The notes under the pieces: generated by a model
What the model was told of the DNA's origin: nothing
What the model saw: the letters and a program-made list of their open reading frames with translations, nothing else
Database searches by the model: none
Translations under genes and position numbers: made by a program
Shown here: one piece after another, positions 52,963 through 64,000 of the stretch
Position numbering within the stretch: the stretch's first letter is position 1
How the letters are laid out: each line of letters starts with the position of its first letter
From: Cucumis sativus
Taxonomy: Eukaryota; Streptophyta; Magnoliopsida; Cucurbitales; Cucurbitaceae
Reading direction: 5' to 3'
Length of the DNA: 64,000 nucleotides
Assembly: GCF_000004075.3 (NCBI RefSeq)
Contig: NC_026657.2
Location: forward strand, 9,734,001 to 9,798,000

Positions 52963-55573
52963 CATTGCGATGATGGTGTTGATATTTGACAGCTTGATAT
53001 GTTGTAGACAGCTAGATTGTTGACACAAGATTAAACAAACTCAGAAATATTGCTTAGAACATAAGCCTCAAATGAGTAATCTGTCAGCCAAACTCTTCAG
53101 CCTCTCTGTTCGTCTCTGACACCAGTACTCATATATCATCAGCTTTATAGCTTTGACGATTTTGTTTAGCACATAAAGTTCAACAGTCTGCAACTCTGAT
53201 GATCACATGAACGATCTGTCATCATGATTGTGCTTTTGCAACTAAAATTTTGAGACTGTTTTTAAATACTGTTTGTTGGAAAAGACTGGGGCAATGGCAA
53301 CCTTAAAGTAGGGGTACATCCAAACTGGACATAACTGGAGCTGCAATTTCTGGGTTAAAAGCGCCTTCTTGCTGCATTTTTCATTAACAAATTCAATTCC
53401 CCACATGTAATTTCCATCATTTGCTCTATTTTTAAAGTGAACGGGTCGGCTAACTACAACTTCAATTGCTATATTATTGTGTTGTCCATCATTTTAATAA
53501 GACATCTGTAAATGAACTGCGCTCCTCAACTTTGTTTAGGGATAGAAAATTCTATAATGATTAGGAGGGAGAAGAATCCTTAATATCAAAATAAGAACAA
53601 CATTTTCAACTTTTTATGGATAGAATTAAAAATGGAAAACTATGTAGCCTTAGACTTAAAGTAACAATATCACATCGTTGTAGGTATATAAAGAGAATTA
53701 TGGTTCAAATGAACTCTTTTGATTACTTATTAATATGTTATGAGCCACTTTGATTAAAGTTGGAGCTTCAATTACCACTTCGAACTGATACAATCATTCT
53801 CTGTTCGAGGTTTTTTTTAATAGGTGGGCCGATTAATCAAGATTTCTTAAGCTTTAATCTTCGTGGTTGATGCAAGGTGGCTGAACTCCATTATTTGGGA
53901 GGCCGAGTTGATTATATCTTAATTCTTAGTAATTTGGTATGAAGTTCTCTACCTGTCTATTACAGCTTTAAAAGTTACATAATTGGCCTGTTTTGCTTTT
54001 TCGTCGTTAACAAAATCAAAAGAAAAATAGTGGGCTCCTCAAAAAAAAAAATAATAATAATAGTAAATGGTGGGGGATAACCACCAATCAGCTTCTCCGG
54101 CAAACAATTGATAATGGAAATGATTACACTCATTGGGACACTATTTTCCCATTTGTTTCTGTTACAATGTAGTTTTCAACTTTTTGTACTTCTAACTTGA
54201 TTAATCATTGTTGATGATTTAGTTATTACAAAAATGAAGTAGTCTGTCAATGTATTTGATCTATTAAAACTTGACGTAGTTGAAAAAAATTATACTATGT
54301 TTTTAGCTTTTATAAAGTTCACTTCAGTTGTTTTACTTTTTCTCGAACAATTTAACCAAGTTTTTGCTTCTGACTTCCATTTTTAAACTTAAATCTGTGG
54401 GTTTTAATTCAAACCAACCTTTCATAATTTGTTTTTAAAATTTTAAATCTCAGCTTTACTAAAATTTCACCTTTTGACATCACTGTAACCGATTTGTTGA
54501 AACACAATTTTTAAGTCAGTGTAAACTAAGAGTAATTTTTTCTTTTCATTTTTTTTTTTCTTTTTTAACTCTTGTTAAATCAAAATATTTAAAATTATTG
54601 TATATGTTTGTATTAATTTTTTAAGTATTTATAAACAATTCTTTTTGTAAGTACTTAAAAAGTTAATCCAAATGCATCAAACTAACTCCATCTTTCTATT
54701 TTTTTTATATCAGTTTATTCTTTTCAATCTACTTTTTTTTTTTTTTACTATTGACAAACTCTATGTTCTACAAGGCTACACCCCAAATACAACTTAACAA
54801 CCTTTTACCTGTTAACTCCCCTCAAGGGCCAAACAGCTTAAGGGAAATATCCCACTTTGCTGACAAAAAGAAGGTGATTTCTTAACTAAAATTTAAGAAA
54901 AAATAAAATTTTAAAATTACTTTTTCAAGTCAATAGTAATATATTTATAAAGTTTAATTATGAAAAACTAAAGACATGTTCGATGATCATTTTAGCTTTT
55001 GTTTTTAAAAATTATGTCTATTTAAATGTGGGTAAAAAGTAAATAGAAAAATAGAAAAATGTTTATAGATTTAACTTTTTAGACAGAAAAAGAAAACAGT
55101 TATGAGCCTCTGTGATGAGCTTTACTGATTAAAATTGTAAAACCAAATTGTATAATCTAATTAAAATCAAACCCTTAAATTTCCGTCCGCCGATTTCCAT
55201 GGCGATATAAATTACATCTCATGCCTATAACTATGTGATTATCCATTAACTTTCAATGTTTTATGTTCCCCCTATGAACAACAATGCTCAGTCGTCCCTA
55301 TCTCTACTTGAAACAAAACCCACTAAAAGGATTCTATCTGAATAATATAATGATGACGTTCAGCAAACTCATCTCCTTCATAGAATTGAACATAAGCACC
55401 CTAGTAAACAATATGCTGTATTGTACCAAACCCAAAGATGCGATGAATGCATCTAATTTACAAAGAGAGGCAAATCATGCAATGCTTCTGTACCATCGCC
55501 TCACTATCTTATTCATCACTGGCACTGTATTTTCAAAAGTTTAAATACTTTTCTCGGATACAATACCCTAAGC
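52963..55573. other. Intergenic region between the acidic-protein and ATP sulfurylase genes
   Basis: The part nearest 52963 should be the leader and promoter of the minus-strand acidic-protein gene; no clear TATA box was recognised. The middle (53500-55100) is AT-rich, with T-rich and A-rich runs near 54540-54750. The last few hundred bases before 55574 are the probable ATP sulfurylase 3' UTR. No coding gene was seen. Confidence 0.45.
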
Positions 55574-57959
55574 CTACGCCAGAACAGCTTCAGGTTCAGG
55601 AAGTCTGCCACTGCTTGCAGGTACCAAACTATCATAATATTCAACCAACACCTTCCATCCACCTGGGCACATAAAACCTTCTGGCGGATTCTCTTTGTTC
55701 TTCGCTAATGTTCTCATCTGCAGCATCCAAACATACGTTTTGTCATTACACAATAAATATGCTGTTGATCTATTAACTTAGTTCTCATTCTTAATTCTCT
55801 AGTCAAATGGCTCCGTATATGGCACACTTGTGGAGTCCACTGGACTACGAACATTTTCTAGTGAACAGAGGAGGCTCTCAGTAGTACTGGAAAATTTTCC
55901 TATTCAATGGTATCATATAATGTGTTTCTTTGACGTTTAATTGGATAATTGATGATTGAGATTAAAGCATCAAAAGTGGCAATGACTAGATTTTATTGTA
56001 TTAGCAGGAAATTACCTTGGTGCCGGATATGAAAAGGAAATCCTGAGCTCTAGAGGGGTCGAAGAAGGCCATCTTGCCCTGAGTTTTATCGTAAGCAGCA
56101 ACCTGAACGTGTAATAAAATAGATGAGTAACTCTCTCTACCTAAAATTCCATGTTTGATACCATGACATTCTAAATAAACTTACTCTGAATGGAAGGATG
56201 TTTAGCCGCTCTAGTCCAGGAGCCATGCTCAACACTTTCTTCCCGTGGTCAGCATCATACAAATCCCTTTTCTCAGTAGGATGACCCATTCCAGCTGGGT
56301 CGCGTCCAACAATGTAAAAGTTGGCTCCTGCATTAATTCTTGCTTTTGCATGCCACTGCACTTCAGTTGGCCCTGCATAGTGCATTGGAGATGGAAATAT
56401 GGAAACAACTGTGGTCTCTGGATCAAGAACACCATCCTCGAGCACCTGGTAGGATAGACGCAGTTCTTAAATTTTAGAGCTATCCGTATCCAATCAACAA
56501 ACAAAGTGAAAGATGGTTTAAAATTAGGTACCTTCTCATGTTGCTTCATTCGCCAACTAAGTGGAACATCATCTGCCTTGGTGTAGCCACCCAGAGGATG
56601 AAGCAACAAAATGGGGTTCTTGTATCCCATCTCAAGCAATCGACGGCGGGTGTCAGTCATTAGTAATGCATGGCCGTTATGTACTGGGTTTCGAAGTTGG
56701 AATGCAAACACTGCATCTGCATTTCGCCGGGTAAATTCCTCCCGTAGTTCTGCAGGTGACTGTCGGAAACGGTCAAGGCCATCATGGTACTTGATTGGCT
56801 CTATAACCTCTAAGTCACCTCCGATCAGCCAATTACCAGCATTTGTTATAGCTTGATCAACATAAGGGAGCCCCGGGGCGGTGGTGCCCCAGGTTCTTGC
56901 TATCCTTTCTTCTTTAGGGTGCTTGTAGATCTCAATACTGATACATCCACACAAGAAATTGGAAGACTTCATTAGACGCTTTGAAATGATTTCAACAGGG
57001 AAGTCTTTGCTACTCTACTATTAGACATTTAGCATAGCGTGAATCAGTTCAACGGGTATAAGTATAACAATCTGGTCTCAAGAAAGTACATGTTACACAA
57101 GATTTTGATGATGCCATCAATGAGTGCTATGATCCTAGGAGACAAAAGATGTGAAATACAATCCCAAACATGTGAGATTCATCTATGCAGAGCAGCAATT
57201 TTAATTAAACTAGGATGTTTTTCTGATACAACTAGTTATAGAACTGACGTTCAAAGGAAAGAAAACAAGACTCTCATTTCCAGACAGAAAATAAGAGGGA
57301 GAAATCCTCGAATAATACATAGCAATAGATAGCATAGAGATAGATTCATCAGAAACAAAGCCACGCAATGGTTTTACCGGTATAGACAGATTCATGAGAA
57401 CCACAAAGCTTTCAGAAATGAAAAGAGCAAAACCAAAGTGAGAGAAATCTTACTTCTTGAGAACAGCGATGGGGTTGTTCTTAGAATCAAAGAGAGCCAC
57501 ACTGGTGGAGTCCCCGATGCTGTGCTTTTGAGCATCGTCAATGGCCAGAACAATGGGCACTGACATATTGGCCACAGACCCATCTGGAAGCCTGAGGGAA
57601 TTAAAATGAAGCGTTTGGAGGAACTCGGATTCTCTCATGAATCCGGTAAGAGGACTGGCCCATCCTTCGCTGAGAACATGAACCCATTGAATATCAATGC
57701 TAGAAAGCTCGATCCTTGGCAAGGATAAGGCTTCCTTCTTCTTCAAACCCCTCAGAGGCTCCTCAACAAGAAGCTCCACCAGCTTCCCGCCGTCCGGTTC
57801 GATCAAACCAGCAGAAACCCGGAGGCGGAGATGGGTCTTCTTCGACTTGGAGGTAGAAATGGAGACCTTAACCGGAGCGCCCAAATGGGTGTAAGAAGTT
57901 CTCTGAATAGAATGAAATGGGGATGGGGTATTGGTGAAACGAGTCGCCATGGACGCCAT
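55574..57959 (-). CDS. APS1: ATP sulfurylase, plastid type (APS), 5 exons
   Basis: Minus-strand exons 57959-57454, 56937-56532, 56445-56185, 56102-56016 and 55717-55574 total 1404 nt and encode 467 aa (Arabidopsis APS1 is about 463). The enzyme joins sulfate and ATP to make adenosine 5'-phosphosulfate, the activating step of sulfate assimilation. Residues 1-~50 are Ser/Thr/Arg-rich, a chloroplast transit peptide. The PUA-like domain follows, then the catalytic domain with [10 protein letters not shown] (249-258), the ATP-binding HxxH-type motif, [15 protein letters not shown] and [10 protein letters not shown], ending in FISGTKMRTLAKN...[13 protein letters not shown]. No APS-kinase domain is fused, as expected in plants. 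An in-frame ATG at 57983 would add 8 residues (MKPWSPSQ); MASMA is chosen as the family-like start. The next internal Met is residue 108, so there is no obvious cytosolic start. miR395 site in exon 1. Confidence 0.97.
57606..57626 (-). promoter_or_regulatory. miR395 target site in ATP sulfurylase exon 1
   Basis: The plus strand here matches mature miR395 (as I remember it, starting CUGAAGUGUUUGGGGG) at 18 of 21 positions. The mismatches are at miRNA position 1 and two sites (positions 7 and 14) that become G:U wobbles in the miRNA:mRNA duplex. Positions 9-11, where slicing occurs, are perfectly paired. miR395 targeting of APS mRNAs under sulfate starvation is established in plants, so this gene is very likely under that control. 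Confidence 0.85.
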
Positions 57960-58120
57960 CTGAGATGGAGACCAAGGCTTCAAAGCTGAGAGTAATTAGG
58001 GAAGAGGACGAAATGGGAGAGGTAAAAAGGTGGGAGAGAAAAAGAGAGCCAAAAGCGAGAATCAGAGAGGGGGATTTCGCAACCCTTTTTCTTTTTTTTT
58101 TTTGGGTTAGTGGGATGGGA

Positions 58121-58132
58121 TATAAATTTATA
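58121..58132 (-). promoter_or_regulatory. TATA box of the ATP sulfurylase gene
   Basis: The palindromic TATAAATTTATA lies 162 bp before the start codon on the minus strand, predicting a leader of about 130 nt. A T-rich tract (58086-58103 on the plus strand) would fall at or near the transcription start. Confidence 0.5.
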
Positions 58133-58169
58133 ATGATTCAACTTAGTTAGAGATAAAATAGAATTGAAA

Positions 58170-61100
58170 GTGGAATGAAGATTCGTTGTGTATGAGAGGG
58201 GAATGAATAAATTTTTCTCCTTTAGTTGGGAGGATGAACCTAGACACCCATTTCCCCCGTCGTCATCGTTCTCTTTCCTTCTTAGTTTTTGAATTCCCAT
58301 ATTGGTCATTTCAGTTTTTAAATTCTTAACCTGCCATTTGGGACCCATGGGTCACACATTAATGAATAGTGATCTGTATTTTTCCGTTACGAAAATATAT
58401 AATTTTCTTCATACGTTTTGTTTTTATGTTCTCTCTATTTCTTTTTTTTAGGATTCTTCATTTTATTCTCTGTATTTTATGTTTTCCCGACTAGTTTATT
58501 AAATGCATGATGGTAAGTTGACGTCAAAATTTCTCAAAAAAAAAAAACAAAACAAAACAAAAAGTAGAAAAAAAGGTTAAATTACCTTTGTGAAAAATTA
58601 AAACACGCCCTTACCATAAAATTGTTTGGATTAAAAAAAAATGTTACCTTCCCTCTTCCCATTTTCATACCTCTCTTCTCTTTTCATCCACCATGGCCAA
58701 CCCTTTCTCATTTTTCCTCTCTTCTTCAGTCGTTTCAAAGAAGTGAACAGATGGAGTTGGCATATTCCCACCATAAATTATAACAAACACCATCATTTAT
58801 GAAATAAATTTTAAATATAGCTCAAAACATAAAATATTTATAAAAATAGTAAACATTGACCTAGTAAATTTGTTTAAATTCTCAAATATGCTCCTCATTA
58901 GCTATCATTGATACAAGCTATTGTTGATAACTTCTATCCATGATCGTAACTATTAGCACATTTTTTAAATTGATGACAACTAAACTGGTGACTATTATCA
59001 TTTATAACTTTCAATTTTGAGAAACCTTTGAAATAGTCTATGGGTGTGGATTGTTTAATTTTTTTACCAATTTTTTTGTGTTATATATACAGTTATGTTT
59101 TTACCTAATTAAAAGTTAGCATGTGGCAATTTCTATTTTTAATGATTAATTATTTTAAGAAAGAGAGGTGGTGTAGGGTAAGATGCACTTCATCATTCTT
59201 CTTCCTTATATATGTTTTCTATTTTTTTTACATTTTAAGTTCCAACTTTTATGGAAATATATTGTTGGGTTTTCTTTTAAATGTGAATAACTAAACCTTT
59301 TTTCTTTCTTTCTTTTTTTAGGTTTTATTTGCTGAGTCATCCCCAACACCTTGATGCCAACAATCCCAAGTATGTATGTTAGATTCCACTATTCTTTTTT
59401 TACTCCAAGAGAAAAAAGAGAGAGAGACCCCCAAAATTATCTACTCTATTTCTTTTATTTTCATTCAAATACCTTTTGTTTCCCCTTCTTTTCCCTACCT
59501 TATCTAAGATAAATATGATTTAAAATTTAAAATTTTACTTTCTTTATCCATTCAATGTCTATACTCAATGGTGCTAGAAGTGTTAGATTAGATTGAAATA
59601 TGATTTAAAATATATTGTGAGAGAAGAAAACAACATGTTAAGCTATAAATTGGACACGTTATATTTAGAAAAGAATAACTTAATTATCTAAAATTAGTAG
59701 AAAATTTGTTGCTGTTAGTGGTGAGATGGTGAAATTTAAAAGATGATCAAGATTTAACAAAAATAAGTGTAGTTCAATTTTATACAAATAGAGTTGATTA
59801 ATGATTTTAATAAATGAATTTATAGGAAGATAAGGCCAAATTGCTGAGATAAAGATGCCAGTTCACGTTCTTGGAATTTCCTTAATCTTTGAATTCAAAT
59901 AATCTCACTATCTCCCAAACACTAAAACATGATCTCTTTTTTAGATTTTGTCTATTTGAACTTTCCCCATTTTCCTGTCTATATTCAAACTCCACAAACC
60001 TTAACAAAGAGAGTATCCAAATCTAAATTTTCCTCTTTTTTTATGTTTTATTTACTTTTATACCAAAGATTTCATCTTCTTACTGTTTCAAAAGCAATAT
60101 CCATATATAGATTTTGAGTTTTAGTTACCATTTAAGTTTCTTTTTTTCATTTGTTTCAAAATGCTAAACTTTGAATGAATTTTAAGTTTAATGTTTATTT
60201 GGACTTCTATATTTAAGTTTTTACTATGGTTAGATTTTATATTAACTTAATTAGCTAGTTTAAAATAATTTTTATGTAAACTTCTTTTGTTAGTTTTAAT
60301 TGCGATAGAAACGTTAATGAAAAAACTAATTAATTATAATCATTATACTCTTGAATATTACAAATATAAATGTTTTAAGTTAGGTGGAAACGAAACTCAA
60401 ATATTAGAAAAATAGAAAAAAAAACTCAAAATCATATAAATTTAACATTTTGAAAGACATGAATCTATGGGGGGCAAAGTGAAATATAGAATAGGGGGCG
60501 AAGGGGAGATTTGAGCAAAAGCTTTGAGAACCTCATGGCTTACGCATCAGATAGGCTGCAGCCGCCACCATTTTATTATATTGTTTTTGTTTCGACTTTT
60601 TTAGTAGAAATTTGTTGAATTCATTTTTCCAGTACTCTTAAATCAAATGCTTTTTAAATCAAACTTTTTTCTCTTTTCCGACTATTAAATGCTCTCTCCA
60701 ATCATAGTTTTCTATTCTCATTTTATAATTCATTGTTTCTGAGATGGACAATTTTTTCTCATACGCTTTATTAGCAATTGGATAAAGTTTCTTTCCTTTG
60801 TTTTTTTTTTAGAGCAAATTGCAACTTCACCTTCAAATTTAATTTACAGATTAAAAAAATTAAATTATGTCAATTTGATGATCCAATTTTAAATTGAGGA
60901 TAAGTTTAATGGTTCAATTTTTAGTTTTAACACAGCTACGGTTTTTGCAATTTGTCCAACAAATTAAATTGTAATCATATATGCTTAGTTGTAAATTGTG
61001 ATCCTAATGGTAATACCAAAATATGAAATCAAATTATATTGAGAATCAACACCTGAAAGATGAGGACTGATTGCAAAAACATTCTAAAAGTATAGTGATA

Positions 61101-64000
61101 TTTATAATTTTCAACACTAAATTTTTTAATTATAAAAGTTGGACTCTCAAACTAATAAATAGTTGATCTCTCGAGATAAAAATTGAACTTTCAAACTTAT
61201 AAAACTGCTGCATTATTTAAATTTAAACGTTCAATTTTAACAATTGAATGTTTATAAATGTACTTGCAACTATCACTAAATAGTACATATGCTTAAAAGC
61301 TACTAAGCAAGGGTTTAGAGTATCAAGGTCGCATTGATATCAAAATATCGATTTTTTTTAGATATATTAATATTTGTAAAATTTATGAAAATTATAAAAT
61401 TTATTTAGGTCACTTTTACTCCCAAATAAAATTAAGATGGTGTTATTAGAACTATTATTGGCATTGGATTAAATAGAAAGAATTGAATGAGGGGGAAAAA
61501 AAATGTAGTGAATGAGACACAATACAATTAGGGAGTTCCTTTCCTGATGGAGTTTAATCAAACAAAGCCCATTCCGTCAATACTTTGGGTCAGCCTCCCA
61601 AGCCAAGCCCAAACAAAAGGCCCATTCAATTTTCGGAAACTTTAAATCCTATTATCTTCTATCTCATATTATTTAAAGTCTAATACTATTTTTATTTTAT
61701 TTTTTAGAAAAGGTTTGTTTTAGCTTATAAATATTTGATTTTTCTTTTCTGTTTTAGTTTCAACACATAAACCTCTCTATTTTCATTTTAACTTTGAAAA
61801 TGTAATTACTTTATTTTGAGTTAAAAACTTGAATGTAGTAGAGTACATCTTAAAGTTTAAGAATAAACTAATAAAAAACAAAAAACAAAAGGCATAACGT
61901 TGGAGCAATTATTAACCTAAAACGTTTAAAATATTCATTGAAACGAAAACAATCTGTAAAAAACAATTGTTGTATTATAGAATGGCATTCTATAAATTTA
62001 ATATGCATAATAAAACAATTAAATTTCAAATAGAGTTAAAGATTGAGTTATTTAGATTGTGTGTCAATAAATTCAAACAAAACATTTGATTATGGTATTA
62101 TTTCTCAACCAACTTTGTATTTGGATGGATTCTTCACCATTTCGGTTTTTAGTATTTTTAGTTTCAAACATGGTGCCTTGAAAACTTATTATCAATTATG
62201 CTTAATAAAGTTTACTAAACTTTATTTCAAAAAGTATTTTATACACACGAGTGTGATGAAAGTGGTAATCTTGTGTTACGCATTACTTTTTAAAAAGTAA
62301 TTTTCGACGAAGATGTTCGTACTTTTAAAAGAAAAATATTAGTTAAATATTTTCTTTTAAGTATGAGTACTTTAAATGTCTCTTTTTTTTAGATATTCTT
62401 TAACTACTTTAAATTCAAAAAAATATTAAGGAAAAAAAAAACTTTTCAATAAGTTGAAAGTACCTTTTACCATTATCTAAAACCTTTACTAAATACTACC
62501 AAATTTTGAAAGAAAAGGAAAATACTTTCCATCGTCCATAAAAGCACTTTAATAACACATGCAATGCTCATACTTAAAAGAAGAAGAAAAAAAATATGAA
62601 AAGATGAATTTGAGTGGCTTTCGTTTCCGTCAATGATCTTAACTTTCCATTTATGATTTTTGAGTACAACATATAGAATTACAACACAATTTTAACCAAT
62701 TCTAACCTTCAAAACTAAGGGAGATCGTTAAATATAGAAAACAAAGATAAATTATTTAGTAGATTTTGTAGATTTTTTGTGCGTAAATAATTTGTTTTTT
62801 CTTTGGTAAAAACCTCAAAAATTAATAATATAAGTTAATTATTGTAAAGCTCATAACTATCAATCATCATCCTACAATGAGCATAATTTAATTGATATTA
62901 TATTTGTTCTACCAACTTTAAAATCAAACATTTGTTTTTTACTTTTTGCCGACAATTAGTAAAATGTGTTTGTTTTAATATTTTTTTCAATACAATTAAT
63001 AAATTGTTGGAATAAATGATAATTGACGTTGTTTCTTCGTGAAAATTAATAATTAGATTATAGAAAAATACTTACTTCTTTTCGAATGACCACAAATAAG
63101 TCATTTTCTATTTGGTTAAAAAAACACACATTTTTCATTATCCATAATCTCGACGATAAGTAGATCCACAAAATTTTGTTCGTTGATCTTTTAAACATGG
63201 TGCTACTCTTAAAAGAAAATTGATATGTTCTATCCCTATGAAACAATTATTCTCAAAACTCAAACATTAGGGTGAGTAAATTTGTCTTAAATAGACAACT
63301 TAAATTCGCTGGGTTCAGATCTAAAATGCATATATGAGTTTCTGTTTGTTGGGACAATAATATTACTAACATAAATTTGAAAAATATTTAAATGTGTTTC
63401 ATTTTATATATTTATAAATCATAAAAACTATTCTTACTTGTCCACCAAGACTTATTTGACAATAAATTAATGTTAATTTGTTTATGAATATAACTTAGGT
63501 TTAAAAAATTGATTAGATTGGCCCAATTTTAGTTCATATTGTTCTAAAAAAAATTAAAGTTTAGCTTATAGTTAGATAAATTCTAATATTTGGTTCTTAC
63601 GATTTGACAACTTTTATAAAGAGTTCATACGGACGAGACTATTTTCTATGTTTTTATCGAATTAAAATGACTAAGATCTAGCTATAATCCATAGAAACTA
63701 AATTCTATCATTGTAAAACATGAAGGACCAATTTTGTAATTTATATAATAATTGTTTTAAGGAGGCAAGGAGCACGTGCCCCCTCATATTCTCGTATTTT
63801 AATATTAATTTTGAAGTTTGAAAGTACAAAATATATTAAATAATGCTCCTTTAAGAGTAAATTTGATTTATGGTGCAATATTCCATGGGAAAGGTATTAT
63901 TTTTTATTTTTTTGACGCAATTTTTAATTCACATATTTACATTACTTACGTATATATTTATTTTATTTCATTTCAGAATTAAATGATACAAGATAATTTT
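58170..64000. other. AT-rich intergenic region to the window end
   Basis: No gene could be supported in the last 5.8 kb; frames are short and low-complexity. The stretch 60810-61300 has repeated phrases of the kind seen in decayed dispersed repeats. A TGGGCY cluster at 61566-61624 has no adjacent gene (see findings). Confidence 0.5.

Overview
This is a stretch of plant nuclear DNA, almost certainly from a eudicot. Protein genes are split by short GT-AG introns into phase-consistent exons, the intergenic DNA is very AT-rich, and every recognisable protein is a plant family member. Protein-level similarity and the repeat texture suggest a cucurbit (Cucumis-like), but I cannot prove that from the sequence alone.

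Nine protein-coding genes can be assembled, with all exon phases checked by adding exon lengths. From left to right they are: a 3-ketoacyl-CoA synthase (KCS, +, 5735-7924); the armadillo-type SWI/SNF subunit LFR (-, 10458-12635); a DUF506 / PD-(D/E)XK-like protein (+, 27278-28706); the ARF-family GTPase ARFC1/ARL5-like (+, 33762-34991); a heterotrimeric G-protein gamma subunit, AGG1/2 type (-, 35814-36950); an intronless proline-rich protein (+, 40463-41035); a calmodulin-like protein, CML8/11 type (+, 45477-46801); a large acidic, repeat-containing protein of unknown function (-, 50149-52842); and plastid ATP sulfurylase (-, 55574-57959), which carries a recognisable miR395 target site in exon 1.

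LFR, DUF506, ARFC1, G-gamma, CML and ATP sulfurylase appear in the same relative order as their Arabidopsis chromosome 3 counterparts (as I recall, At3g22990, 22970, 22950, 22942, 22930, 22890), so the window looks like a conserved ancestral gene block. The neighbours are not an operon. They are independent housekeeping or signalling genes (very-long-chain fatty acid synthesis, chromatin remodelling, membrane traffic, G-protein and calcium signalling, sulfate assimilation) joined only by descent.

The rest is AT-rich intergenic DNA. The longest gap runs from about 12.9 to 26.1 kb. It holds microsatellites, a 64-bp tandem duplication and no gene I can defend. Other gaps contain a decayed LTR-retrotransposon-like remnant (about 8.9-9.5 kb), a 23-bp minisatellite (35.2 kb) and several GC-richer, promoter-like islands without an obvious gene. 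I found no rRNA, tRNA, CRISPR array or intact transposon. No clearly new multi-gene system is visible. The most interesting items are the acidic repeat protein with serially similar exons, the uORF-rich leader of the DUF506 gene, the miR395 site, and the orphan promoter-like islands.
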